Below are positions 4,925 to 13,031 of a stretch of DNA of 32,935 nucleotides, in pieces; position 1 is the stretch's first letter; each line of letters opens with the position of its first letter. The stretch lies in IMG/VR virus record IMGVR_UViG_3300010885_006365, positions 1-32,935 of that record; one strand, written 5' to 3'. A program made the translations under genes and the position numbers. The notes beneath the pieces were generated by a model. The model did not search any database and was not told the DNA's origin. It saw only the letters and a program-made list of their open reading frames with translations. Origin of the DNA: a virus.

Positions 4925-7165
4925 TTATGGTGCGTAAGTGCCTATGTTTGTTGATGGTAATTTTGTTGCCTTCCAGTTGCTTAATTGTATAGGAGTAACT
5001 GAACCACTTGCTGCAGCTACCTTAATAGTTAATGCAGTAGTTCCGGAGAATGCTGCAAATATTTTAAATTTAGCATAATGGTTTACTGCTGTTGTTAGTG
5101 ATGCAGTTGTAATTGCAAACGATGCACCACTGGTATATGTTTGTGACAATTTTAAATAACTTGAATTTGGACTTCCCGGAATACCTGCAGCAGGACTCAT
5201 AATAAAATCATAGGCAGAACCAAATCCACCTGATGCAGCAAATGTCCAAGTAATTGTACTTGCTGTAGTTTTAAGAAAAAATGCTTCAACTTCTATTTCA
5301 TAATATCCGGCAGTCACCGGGATATTAGAATTTGCACCAAAAAAATTGTCAATAGTGCTTATTGCACTTCCGTTTGCCCTTAGCATAAAACTATTAAAAT
5401 TAGGTACTATCCCTCTACCCAATGTAGTATTAGAAGTAAACGCTAATAAGTTGTTTGTTGCATCATATTCCATTGCTCCTGCAGCAGCCGATGTTAAGTT
5501 AGTTCCTGCTGTTAATTTTATTGGAGCGACTGAAGTTGTGCCGGCAGTTGCGTTATAAGTTGAAGCTGAAATTCCGCCGTTAACTTGCAATCTATTCCCT
5601 GTTGCATCGTCTGTTGTAGTATTTATTAAAACGTTTGTAGCATTGTCATAAACAAGGCTATTTGCTATTGCTGAAGTACTTGTTAATTTTGGTAAATAGT
5701 TAGCAGTTCCTGTTCCTGTTACAGGATTCGTAATTATATTTTGTTTAGTATTTATCCTATTGGAAAGCGAAGCCGTATCGCTTGCGTTTAACTTAGTGTT
5801 AATTCGTGATGAAAGCCCTGCCGTATCGCTGTAATTCATTTTGCCGTTAAACGTAGTCCAATCTGCTGAAGATAATGCACCTCTATTTGTACTACTTGCT
5901 GTTGGAATATTAAACTTATGCTGCGTTCCTGTTGATACAATTTTAAAGTCTGTACTATCTGTTCCGGTAACAATTGTTTGCGCTGAACCTGTAAGGCTAT
6001 TAATTGCTGTTATTCCTGTACCTGCCATTATACCACTCTGTTGCGTTACAGTTAAAATTACAGATGGTGTTGCTGGATGTGGAGATGCAGCAGTAGCAGC
6101 CACTATTTCAATATTCGTATTACTTGTTGACCACATTAATTCAACATAATCTAAAGAAGTTAAATCAAGAACATAATTCCAAGATGCAACAACTGGAGAT
6201 GCGTTAGCACTACCAGTAAGAACGACCTTACCATTTGTTGAAGGAATATCAATACCATTTTTTCTAATCCAAATATCAGCAGTCATGTTTCCACTTCCCC
6301 CTGTTTTTTCAAGTTGTAATGAAAATTGAATGTTATAAATACCTGTATTTTGTAATGTAATTTTTGTTGGATTACCACTACCATTATTAACTATACTTAC
6401 TCCATTGCTTAAATCTGTTGTATTTAATTTTATTGAATAAGCTGTATTCGCAGCAACTGCTGATTGTGTTGTATTATCTTCAAATGCACCATAATATCCT
6501 AAAGGTGTGGGCGTTGCTGTATTACTTAATACTCCACCTGACAAAGATAGCCCACTTCCTATTGTAGATATACTACCATTTGCCATTAAATATTGTGCAG
6601 AAGTACCATTTGTTCTTTTAATTGCCCTGCCTATTAAAGTATCAACGCTTGTTACTTTACCATTATTATTTATTATTACATTACCATATCCAAAATTAGC
6701 ATGGTTACCGCTATAACTATTTGCAGATAATGCTAAATCACTTGTATTATTTGCAATAATTAAAGATGAAGTTTTTATATAATTATTACTAAATCTATTT
6801 CCATTATCTTCATCCGGTACGCCTGAAGTAATATCCCCAATCATTGTTCCACCACTCAAAGAAAGCTTACTATTAATTCTATTACTTAAACTTGTTGTAT
6901 CTATTGTAGAACCACCACCGCTAACTTTACGCCACGCATTACCGCTATAAATGTAAATACTACTATCTGCTTTGTTATATCTTATTTGCCCGGTATCCCT
7001 ACCACCTGTAATGTTTTGCAGTTTTGTAATACCTAAAGGCAAAGTTAAAACGCTATCAAATAACATACGTTTTACCGCACCATAACCGGCTTGTGGCATA
7101 GCCTGATAAACTTGCGCTTTTGATAATAATGGCAATAAAAAAAGTAAAATAAATATGCGCTTCAT
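4925..7165 (-). CDS. Tail fibre / receptor-binding protein with an N-terminal signal peptide
   Basis: A 746-residue fibre-like protein. Residues 1-18 (MKRIFILLFLLPLLSKAQ) form a clear Sec-type signal sequence with a KAQ cleavage site. After it come a QIRYNKADSSIYIYSGNAWRKV module (about 60-81) and repeats of the form DT-x-SLSNRINTKL (three or more between 89 and 480), typical of trimeric fibre shafts in Bacteroidota phages. Beta-sandwich-like regions near 225-375 and 590-745 would bind the host. It follows the connector genes and precedes lysis, a normal place for a fibre. The signal peptide is odd, because tail fibres are assembled in the cytoplasm. Confidence 0.75.
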   Translation of the reverse strand: MKRIFILLFLLPLLSKAQVYQAMPQAGYGAVKRMLFDSVLTLPLGITKLQNITGGRDTGQIRYNKADSSIYIYSGNAWRKVSGGGSTIDTTSLSNRINSKLSLSGGTMIGDITSGVPDEDNGNRFSNNYIKTSSLIIANNTSDLALSANSYSGNHANFGYGNVIINNNGKVTSVDTLIGRAIKRTNGTSAQYLMANGSISTIGSGLSLSGGVLSNTATPTPLGYYGAFEDNTTQSAVAANTAYSIKLNTTDLSNGVSIVNNGSGNPTKITLQNTGIYNIQFSLQLEKTGGSGNMTADIWIRKNGIDIPSTNGKVVLTGSANASPVVASWNYVLDLTSLDYVELMWSTSNTNIEIVAATAASPHPATPSVILTVTQQSGIMAGTGITAINSLTGSAQTIVTGTDSTDFKIVSTGTQHKFNIPTASSTNRGALSSADWTTFNGKMNYSDTAGLSSRINTKLNASDTASLSNRINTKQNIITNPVTGTGTANYLPKLTSTSAIANSLVYDNATNVLINTTTDDATGNRLQVNGGISASTYNATAGTTSVAPIKLTAGTNLTSAAAGAMEYDATNNLLAFTSNTTLGRGIVPNFNSFMLRANGSAISTIDNFFGANSNIPVTAGYYEIEVEAFFLKTTASTITWTFAASGGFGSAYDFIMSPAAGIPGSPNSSYLKLSQTYTSGASFAITTASLTTAVNHYAKFKIFAAFSGTTALTIKVAAASGSVTPIQLSNWKATKLPSTNIGTYAP

Positions 7166-7168
7166 AAA

Positions 7169-7603
7169 TTAAATTAAAGGTACATCGCAGCCAGTAAAAT
7201 CGCTTTGAGTAGTTATGTTTAAGGTGTATTCTATCCCTGCTAAATAGTCTTCGTATTTGTCACTAATAGCGTTAAAAGTAATGTTATCTTGTACGTAGTA
7301 ATTTTTGCGCCCTGTACGTATCAAATTAATAATGTCGCTTCCTATTCCTATTTGGTCACTTATAACTTCAGTTTCAAATTCCGCCTCCAATCCACTCTTA
7401 TCCAAAAAGAAAAATTGGACATTATAAACTTGTTCACGCCCCTTGTTTAGACTTCCATTATTTACGCTGAAAAATGCCACTGGGTACAATGGTTGGTCTT
7501 CCCTCATTAACCATTCCTTTGGTGTTGCGTTCTTTACTGTTTTTATCATTGCATGACTTTGCAATAGGTTTGTTAGTGTTATTATTAATTGGTTGTACGT
7601 CAT
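7169..7603 (-). CDS. Probable tail terminator / tail completion protein
   Basis: A 144-residue protein with an N-terminal helix (MTYNQLIITLTNLLQSHAMI), a conserved-looking YPVAFFSVNNG strand and later beta strands (VQFFFLDKSG, GIEYTLNITTQSDF). This helix-strand arrangement and size fit tail terminator proteins that cap the tail tube at the neck. It stands after the portal and connector genes and 3 bases before the fibre gene. The call is by size, fold impression and position, not a recognised family motif. Confidence 0.5.
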   Translation of the reverse strand: MTYNQLIITLTNLLQSHAMIKTVKNATPKEWLMREDQPLYPVAFFSVNNGSLNKGREQVYNVQFFFLDKSGLEAEFETEVISDQIGIGSDIINLIRTGRKNYYVQDNITFNAISDKYEDYLAGIEYTLNITTQSDFTGCDVPLI

Positions 7604-7645
7604 GCTTAAATAATACTTTTTTGATTAAAATTTCTTTATACATAT

Positions 7646-8437
7646 TTAACGATAAGTGAAAGAAAATATTTCGCCTACTTGAATAACATCCCCTATTGGT
7701 AAAGTTACAGTAGTATTATTAATTTGTAAATATAGACTATTATTTGTTGCTGCATTTGTAACCCCTTTCACTTGACCGCTTCGAGTTGCAATTAATACAA
7801 CTCTATTGCTTAATTCAGGTACTATAAATGAATGCAATCCTGCTGCCGGTGTTACATAAGTTGTAGCCGGTGTGCTTACCGCACTTGTATTGCTAAATGC
7901 TTTTGATAATTCAGGTGCATACGAACCGCCTAAATAAATAGGACTTGTATAGGCTTTTGTCTCAGGAAAAATAACATCAAAGCCACTACCAGGATTAAAA
8001 TACTCACTATATAACAAATAATTTTCGCGTAAATATTCTATAATACGCATTTTATAAAACTCGGCTGTTTGCTTATATTGGTTACTTATTAATTCTAAAT
8101 CTCCCCTATTTGGTGTATTGCTTTCTTCGCTTGTTTTTTGCAATACGCCTTTGCTAAAAAACTGATAACCTAAAGCAAAAGGCAATAGGCTCATAGTATA
8201 GTATATAAGGCAATCGGTAACAAAATCATTTAACAGTGTAGTTTCTTGAATGCTTAAATTGTCAGCTTCAATACCACTTTGTAAACGCTTATATAGTGTA
8301 CTTCCTAAAGCCGGTTGCAAATACATATCCTGTGCAAGTTTTATTTGTGGCTTTAATTGTTTGCCGTCAATATTATCGCTCATTCCTGTTCTACTTTTTA
8401 GGGTAGTTTCACTAATAAAAAGAATATTTGCACTCAT
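7646..8437 (-). CDS. Head-tail connector protein (DUF6712-like)
   Basis: A 263-residue protein. The N-terminal 160 residues (FISETTLKSRTGMSDNIDGK, then IKLAQDMYLQPALGSTLYKRL and helices to NYLLYSEYF) resemble the head-tail connector proteins of Bacteroidota phages that I know as DUF6712. Residues 180-263 form a separate Thr/Val-rich beta domain. The ATG directly abuts the portal stop, so it is probably translated with the portal and binds it as an adaptor ring. The family name is from memory. Confidence 0.6.
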   Translation of the reverse strand: MSANILFISETTLKSRTGMSDNIDGKQLKPQIKLAQDMYLQPALGSTLYKRLQSGIEADNLSIQETTLLNDFVTDCLIYYTMSLLPFALGYQFFSKGVLQKTSEESNTPNRGDLELISNQYKQTAEFYKMRIIEYLRENYLLYSEYFNPGSGFDVIFPETKAYTSPIYLGGSYAPELSKAFSNTSAVSTPATTYVTPAAGLHSFIVPELSNRVVLIATRSGQVKGVTNAATNNSLYLQINNTTVTLPIGDVIQVGEIFSFTYR

Positions 8438-10528
8438 TTATTTTTGTTTTTTAGCTACTGTAATTGTTTTCCATTCGTGTCTACATTGCGGACTAGATTG
8501 GCCGTTTGGCATTGTCCACCAACCGCCTGCCCTATCAAAAACTGAATAGCCTAAACGCTCACTAATTTGCTCAATGTTTTGTCTGCTCCATAATTTAGTT
8601 GCTGCTAATTCCATAAACCTTACACAAAATGCACGTGATGGATGCTCTGTAGTATTACGTTCATTTGTTGGCACAATATCTCTCCATCCATAAGTATAGC
8701 GAATAAAAATGCTAATCGCTTTTGGCGCATCAATCTTGACATTTAAAGACTTCCATTCGCCAGTTTGTTTGTCTAGTGATAAAACTTTATTAGCAATTAA
8801 ATCGCTAGTAATTTTATCAATAACTTTTATATCTTGTCCTAATGCTTCAGCGATAATATCATTAGTAATTAATGTATCTTTTTTAATAAGGTTTAAGACA
8901 TCATTTTCTAATTGAGTAAGTTTTTTTGCCTCTGCAAAATATTCTTTTGCCGGCTTGCTGCTTAATACCTCATATTCGCTTGCATCTTCTCCTATCTCTG
9001 TAAAGGCTTCTAATAAATCAAATTCGTAGTTATCTTGTGTGCTAAATTGCTGAATATGTAAGAAAGTATTTACATCGTCATCATTAAAACCATAACCATT
9101 TTTAAGCAATAAAGCAGCCTGTTCTTTTGATAATTTGCCATTATTAAATTGCCTAACTATACGCATTACATTTTGATGTTGGCGCCCTGTTAAATTCTTT
9201 AAACTATCGTTAACCATTGCAGCCGGTTGTTCTGCTACTATTGGTAAACCTGTAGCATCTGTTTGTGGTGCTTTTGGCACTAATCCTGCAAGACTTCTAA
9301 TTTCTTCAGGCTTCATATTTTCCAAAACCTTTGCAGCTACTAAAGGAGATAAACTATTAATATTATCGCTAATTATTTGTGCCTGTGTTTTAACATTTTG
9401 GTCTAATGGCTCTTTGCCCATTATCTCTCTAATCTCATCCTTTGTTAAATTCTGCGACATAACAGCTTCGCCAAATTCAAACTTTAGTGGCTCAACTGGT
9501 ATAAGATTATATTCATCTTTAATACCTATTAATTTGAACAAAGTATTAAATGTCTCCTCAACAGACTTTTGCCTTTCGTTTACATAAACATTATTAAATA
9601 TTTCGTAAGCCTCTCTTATTTCACTTCGCCCACCTAATTGCCCTTCAGTCTTAATACCCATTAATGAAGGACTAACAATTTGATGGCTTGCAAAAATCTC
9701 TTGCTGAATAAGATTGTTAATATTGGTAAAATCTTCCTTTGTTAACATAGTAGTAGATAATGGCAGAATTTCTGCTGCATTTTCTTTACTCTTGTTAAAC
9801 ATTATTACTACCCTATCGCCTTCGCTGCCTGTAAACTTATTTTTAATACCCTTTTCAACTGCTGCCTTTTGTTCTTCCTGTGGCTCGCCACCATTTAAAT
9901 TAATCAATGTGCCGGCTACAAAACCATCCTTTGCATTACCTAAAATATGCCTACTTACTTGCACATCACTTTCAATGTAATTTAACCCCTGAAAGTAATT
10001 TGGTAAAGGATAGATTTCGCTTTGTGGGTTGTATTGCTTTACAAATAAAATTTGGCTTGCTACTGGTTGACTAAGATTAAATGCATCGTAAACTCTTGGC
10101 TTTTCTTTGTAATCGCTCCAATTGTTTTTAACGTAAAATTGTGATTGGTCAGGACTTATCCTAACCTTATGAAATTCAATGTGATATACATCCTTAATCT
10201 TACCTAATAGGTTGTAGATAACTTGTAGATAATAACCGCCATAAAGTTCATCATCTAAGATGCAACGCTTTGTTATTTGGTTAAAACTTTCGCCCTTTAT
10301 ATTTGCCTTTACTGGTATATCCTTAAAACCATTGCCATAAATATATTTGACTTTTGACTTTACAATTGCACCATGTTTTGGACTTTCATTAAACAATCCT
10401 TGTAGATATTCTGGGTAACTATTATTTGCACCAAATTCAACGTAATTTTTACCTTTATTCTCTATGAATTTAGGTTGCTCTGCTCTTGCAAATTTTACTG
10501 AAATTATATTGTTGTAGTTATTTTCCAT
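8438..10528 (-). CDS. Portal protein with C-terminal extensions
   Basis: A 696-residue portal, the dodecameric channel through which DNA enters and leaves the capsid. Residues 1-380 hold the portal core (YVEFGANNSYPEYLQGLFNE near 26-45, KSKVKYIYGNGF near 57-68, IQQEIFASHQIVSPSLMGI near 282-300). Then follow a helical region with NGYGFNDDDVNTFL (about 472-485), a winged-helix-like segment (about 535-600) and a Cys/His block, FCVRFMELA ... WWTMPNGQSSPQCRHEWK, at the end. The last block resembles the C-terminal part of Mu gpF/SPP1 gp7-like minor head proteins, so portal and minor head functions may be fused. It starts inside the end of the 115-residue gene. Confidence 0.8.
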   Translation of the reverse strand: MENNYNNIISVKFARAEQPKFIENKGKNYVEFGANNSYPEYLQGLFNESPKHGAIVKSKVKYIYGNGFKDIPVKANIKGESFNQITKRCILDDELYGGYYLQVIYNLLGKIKDVYHIEFHKVRISPDQSQFYVKNNWSDYKEKPRVYDAFNLSQPVASQILFVKQYNPQSEIYPLPNYFQGLNYIESDVQVSRHILGNAKDGFVAGTLINLNGGEPQEEQKAAVEKGIKNKFTGSEGDRVVIMFNKSKENAAEILPLSTTMLTKEDFTNINNLIQQEIFASHQIVSPSLMGIKTEGQLGGRSEIREAYEIFNNVYVNERQKSVEETFNTLFKLIGIKDEYNLIPVEPLKFEFGEAVMSQNLTKDEIREIMGKEPLDQNVKTQAQIISDNINSLSPLVAAKVLENMKPEEIRSLAGLVPKAPQTDATGLPIVAEQPAAMVNDSLKNLTGRQHQNVMRIVRQFNNGKLSKEQAALLLKNGYGFNDDDVNTFLHIQQFSTQDNYEFDLLEAFTEIGEDASEYEVLSSKPAKEYFAEAKKLTQLENDVLNLIKKDTLITNDIIAEALGQDIKVIDKITSDLIANKVLSLDKQTGEWKSLNVKIDAPKAISIFIRYTYGWRDIVPTNERNTTEHPSRAFCVRFMELAATKLWSRQNIEQISERLGYSVFDRAGGWWTMPNGQSSPQCRHEWKTITVAKKQK

Positions 10529-10865
10529 TGTATGTTACAAATGTGTTTACTTGTTCGGTGTATTCCGTTGGTGCAAAGTTAGTGGATGGATGCAAATACA
10601 TTAAACCTTTTTCCACAATATTATCATCATCATCTATAATTTTATAATCATATAAACCTGTAGTTTTATTTAAAAAATAGGTATTAACATTTATACTTAC
10701 TTTATCATATCTTAAAGTTCCTGTATTACTTGATAAATTAGTTATAACTATATTTTCTGTAGTCAATCTATTTATAAATATTATTAGCCAATTATTTATT
10801 GCTGTTGCATTTTCTGCACCTGTAAAGTATATATCTTCGGTAAGTCCTTTCGTTAAATGTAGCAT
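10518..10865 (-). CDS. Probable virion structural protein (115 aa)
   Basis: A 115-residue, beta-rich protein (MLHLTKGLTEDIYFTGAENA..., with DKVSINVNTYFLNKTTGLYDYKI and GLMYLHPS) between the tube and portal genes. It may be a head decoration or neck protein; no family recognised. The ATG at 10865 directly follows the T-run of a strong terminator, so the hairpin would sit in its ribosome-binding region on any read-through message. It overlaps the portal gene by 11 bases. Confidence 0.6.
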   Translation of the reverse strand: MLHLTKGLTEDIYFTGAENATAINNWLIIFINRLTTENIVITNLSSNTGTLRYDKVSINVNTYFLNKTTGLYDYKIIDDDDNIVEKGLMYLHPSTNFAPTEYTEQVNTFVTYNGK

Positions 10866-10899
10866 AAAAAAAACCCCCCGACTTTCATCGGTCGGAGGG
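10866..10899 (-). terminator. Strong rho-independent terminator between tube and portal genes
   Basis: On the minus strand CCCTCCGAC (10899-10891) pairs with GTCGGGGGG (10882-10874), 9 bp with one G-T pair, around an 8-base loop, followed by eight T (10873-10866). It stands 21 bases after the stop of the tube gene. It would limit the very abundant capsid/tube message and let only read-through transcripts express the portal, which is needed in about 12 copies per virion. The next start codon follows the T-run without a gap. Confidence 0.9.
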
Positions 10900-10920
10900 A
10901 TATTTGTAAGATTAAAAAAA

Positions 10921-11439
10921 CTATCCTGCTGTTTCTAAAGCCAATCCAATTGCGTTGGTTACTACAAAGAAATCCTCTTGCTCTGTACCGCTAAACTTCA
11001 AAGTATAGCCGTTTTGGTCACCTGCTGCTGCGCCTGTTTTACCTTCCGCAGTTTCAAGATACAAACCTGCCTGCTTACCATACATACGATAAACGCCATC
11101 CTTATCCAATGTTACTACAACCAATTTATTTTTGGCTAATGTAGTTACAATGTTTCTAGTTGTAGCATCCCTTTTGTTGATAGGCAATTCTACTGATTGC
11201 TCATAAAACAAAGTGCCGTTTTCAATGCTACCAGTTGCAGTTGACATTGCTGTAGCTGTACTTTTTGTAGGTACTTCAAACTTATAAAATTTCTTACCAG
11301 TTACCTTTGTAATCCCGGTCACTGTTCCGCTCGCATCGGCAATAGTAAAGTTTGCAAATTCACCGAAGTAAACTGCATTAATACCGCCAATGGCTTCGCG
11401 ACAATCTATTGTATATCCTGCTGTAATTGCACAAGGCAT
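10921..11439 (-). CDS. Probable major tail tube protein
   Basis: A 172-residue beta-rich protein with Cys near the N-terminus (MPCAITAGYTIDCREAIGGI) and a C-terminal GYTLKFSGTEQEDFFVV block, a pattern I associate with Bacteroidota phage tail tube proteins. It lies directly after the capsid gene and before a strong terminator, as expected for a protein made in large amounts. The alternative is a head decoration protein. A GTGGGG/CCCCAC hairpin lies in the gap before it. Confidence 0.55.
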   Translation of the reverse strand: MPCAITAGYTIDCREAIGGINAVYFGEFANFTIADASGTVTGITKVTGKKFYKFEVPTKSTATAMSTATGSIENGTLFYEQSVELPINKRDATTRNIVTTLAKNKLVVVTLDKDGVYRMYGKQAGLYLETAEGKTGAAAGDQNGYTLKFSGTEQEDFFVVTNAIGLALETAG

Positions 11440-11457
11440 AATGTTATATTTTAAAGA

Positions 11458-11481
11458 GTGGGGATGTTACGGCACCCCCAC
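11458..11481 (-). other. Hairpin between capsid and tube genes
   Basis: On the minus strand GTGGGG (11481-11476) pairs with CCCCAC (11463-11458) around a 12-base loop. There is no run of T after it, so it is a poor terminator. It may protect the 3' end of the capsid message or mark a processing site. Confidence 0.5.
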
Positions 11482-11490
11482 ATTGATTAA

Positions 11491-12450
11491 TTAAATTCCT
11501 GCGATAAATTTCACTGTCTCGTTGGTAAATGCAACGTTTACACCCATTTTAAATTCTGCTCTAAAACGTACATCGTTGTTATCTTCGCTATACCATAAAC
11601 GATAAGCAGTTTCTTCGTCTACCAAATCAACCGCCATAGCGATATTACCCAAACTGATTGCATAAGCATCTCCAGTTCCGTTCAAACCATTAACGCTAAC
11701 AATTTCTACATTAGTACCCGGAAGAATGAAAGATTGCGCTTGGCTATCTTGTGGATTGTAAGCAAACAAATTCAACGCTCTGTAAGCTAGGATAAGCAAA
11801 CGATACCAATCGTTACCAACAAAGATTTTAACATCTCCTTTGCTCAAAACAGCAACAGGAATAGCTTTAAAAATACCTTCAGTAGCAGCCACTACGTTTG
11901 AAGCTGTGATAGTTGTAATTGTTGCAACACCTGTGAAAGCAGAAACGTTTGCATCTACTGGACTACCGGCAGCAATCAATTTTTGTAAACCATCAAACTT
12001 ATTAAGGTTTGCAGTTCCTGAAGTTGTATCTCCCTGCCAAATTGCAGTCTCCAATTGTGCAGCGATACGGCTATTCTTTTTAGCTAAATAAGCAGCTTGG
12101 AAATCAGCATTGCCAAAATCTTCGTAAGTAGAACCTGCTTTCAATGCTTCTTGCGTGAAGTACGCTTCCATGTCTTTAGGACAAATTTTCTCTTCTACTT
12201 TAATTTTACCTACTGTAATTGTACGCTGACTAAAAGTAGTTGTACCGCTCGCGTCAAATGAACAAGATTGCGTTCCGAATACTGCATCGGACTCCATCAA
12301 AGGAATAGCGACTGCGCTTTTTACGTTTGGAATTACGATACCATTTGCTAAGATTAATTGCTGTGTTTTTGCTTCAAATACAGCTGAAGTAAGTAATGGT
12401 TTTACAAGCTGTTTAGTATATGCTGATAAACCTGAAAATGCTAGTGCCAT
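11491..12450 (-). CDS. Major capsid protein (HK97 fold)
   Basis: A 319-residue protein that would form the icosahedral shell. Features fitting HK97-type capsid proteins: an N-terminal arm, IPLMESDAVFGTQSCSFDASG near 49-69, an E-loop-like region, a DGLQKLI helix in the middle, VKIFVGNDWYRLLILAYRALN (about 207-227) as a spine segment, and a C-terminal RFRAEFKMGVNVAFTNETV region. Scaffold and protease genes directly precede it, which is the usual head module. The start follows an A-rich leader (ACTAAACAAAAACAAAAAC). Confidence 0.85.
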   Translation of the reverse strand: MALAFSGLSAYTKQLVKPLLTSAVFEAKTQQLILANGIVIPNVKSAVAIPLMESDAVFGTQSCSFDASGTTTFSQRTITVGKIKVEEKICPKDMEAYFTQEALKAGSTYEDFGNADFQAAYLAKKNSRIAAQLETAIWQGDTTSGTANLNKFDGLQKLIAAGSPVDANVSAFTGVATITTITASNVVAATEGIFKAIPVAVLSKGDVKIFVGNDWYRLLILAYRALNLFAYNPQDSQAQSFILPGTNVEIVSVNGLNGTGDAYAISLGNIAMAVDLVDEETAYRLWYSEDNNDVRFRAEFKMGVNVAFTNETVKFIAGI

Positions 12451-12464
12451 GTTTTTGTTTTTGT

Positions 12465-12998
12465 TTAGTTAAATAAAATTGAAAAATCTTTCTTTTGTTC
12501 TGTAAATGTGTTTGAAGTTCTAACTGACTTATCAGCCTCAACGCTTGGAGCATCAACAATCAATTGCGACAATTGCAAAAGTTGGTCAATAACTTTAGTA
12601 GCTTTTTTTAGCTTGCTTTCATACTCTGCAAACTTTGTTTCATATACTGCAAATTTTTCGCTTGTAGTTGTTTCAAATGCTGCAAACTTTGCTGCCATAT
12701 CCATTGGAGGTTCTTCGGTTGCAACTGTTTCAGCAGGTTCATCAACTACAGTGATAACACCATTATCGCCAATCGTTAATTTAGTGCCATCCTTTAATTC
12801 AATATCTCCGGGCAAAGCTGCTGCGCCGTCAATCATTACGATACCGCCAACTTCAAGAGCATCAATCATAACCATACCACCATCCTTTAATTCATATTCG
12901 GTAGGTGGTACTACTGGTGCTGCCATTGTAGGGTCAACTGGTGCGGTTAAATCCGCAAAGTATTCTTTTACTTTTTGTAATATTTCTTTTGCTTCCAT
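12465..12998 (-). CDS. Capsid scaffolding-type protein
   Basis: A 177-residue acidic protein between the prohead protease and the capsid genes. Residues 34-85 contain two or three repeats of an ELKDG-x-MVMIDALEVGG type beta motif; residues 98-155 form a helical, probably coiled-coil segment (AAKFAAFETTTSEKFAVYETKFAEYESKLKKATKV, read in two parts). A beta region plus coiled coil, acidic charge and position fit a scaffold that is removed by the protease during maturation. Its ATG is preceded by the two-part element also found before the protease and tail chaperone genes. Confidence 0.65.
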   Translation of the reverse strand: MEAKEILQKVKEYFADLTAPVDPTMAAPVVPPTEYELKDGGMVMIDALEVGGIVMIDGAAALPGDIELKDGTKLTIGDNGVITVVDEPAETVATEEPPMDMAAKFAAFETTTSEKFAVYETKFAEYESKLKKATKVIDQLLQLSQLIVDAPSVEADKSVRTSNTFTEQKKDFSILFN

Positions 12999-13031
12999 AA
13001 TACTATTATATAAGTTTTTAAATTTTGTTTA
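12999..13031 (-). promoter_or_regulatory. Two-part start-site element, copy 1 (scaffold gene)
   Basis: On the minus strand TAAACAA (13031-13025), 11 bases, then TTATATAATAGTATT (13013-12999) directly against the ATG. The core ATAATAGTATTAT is a perfect inverted repeat around G. TATAAT is 6 bases from the ATG, the spacing of a -10 box for a leaderless message. The same layout recurs at 14014-14046 and 20647-20679. Confidence 0.6.
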
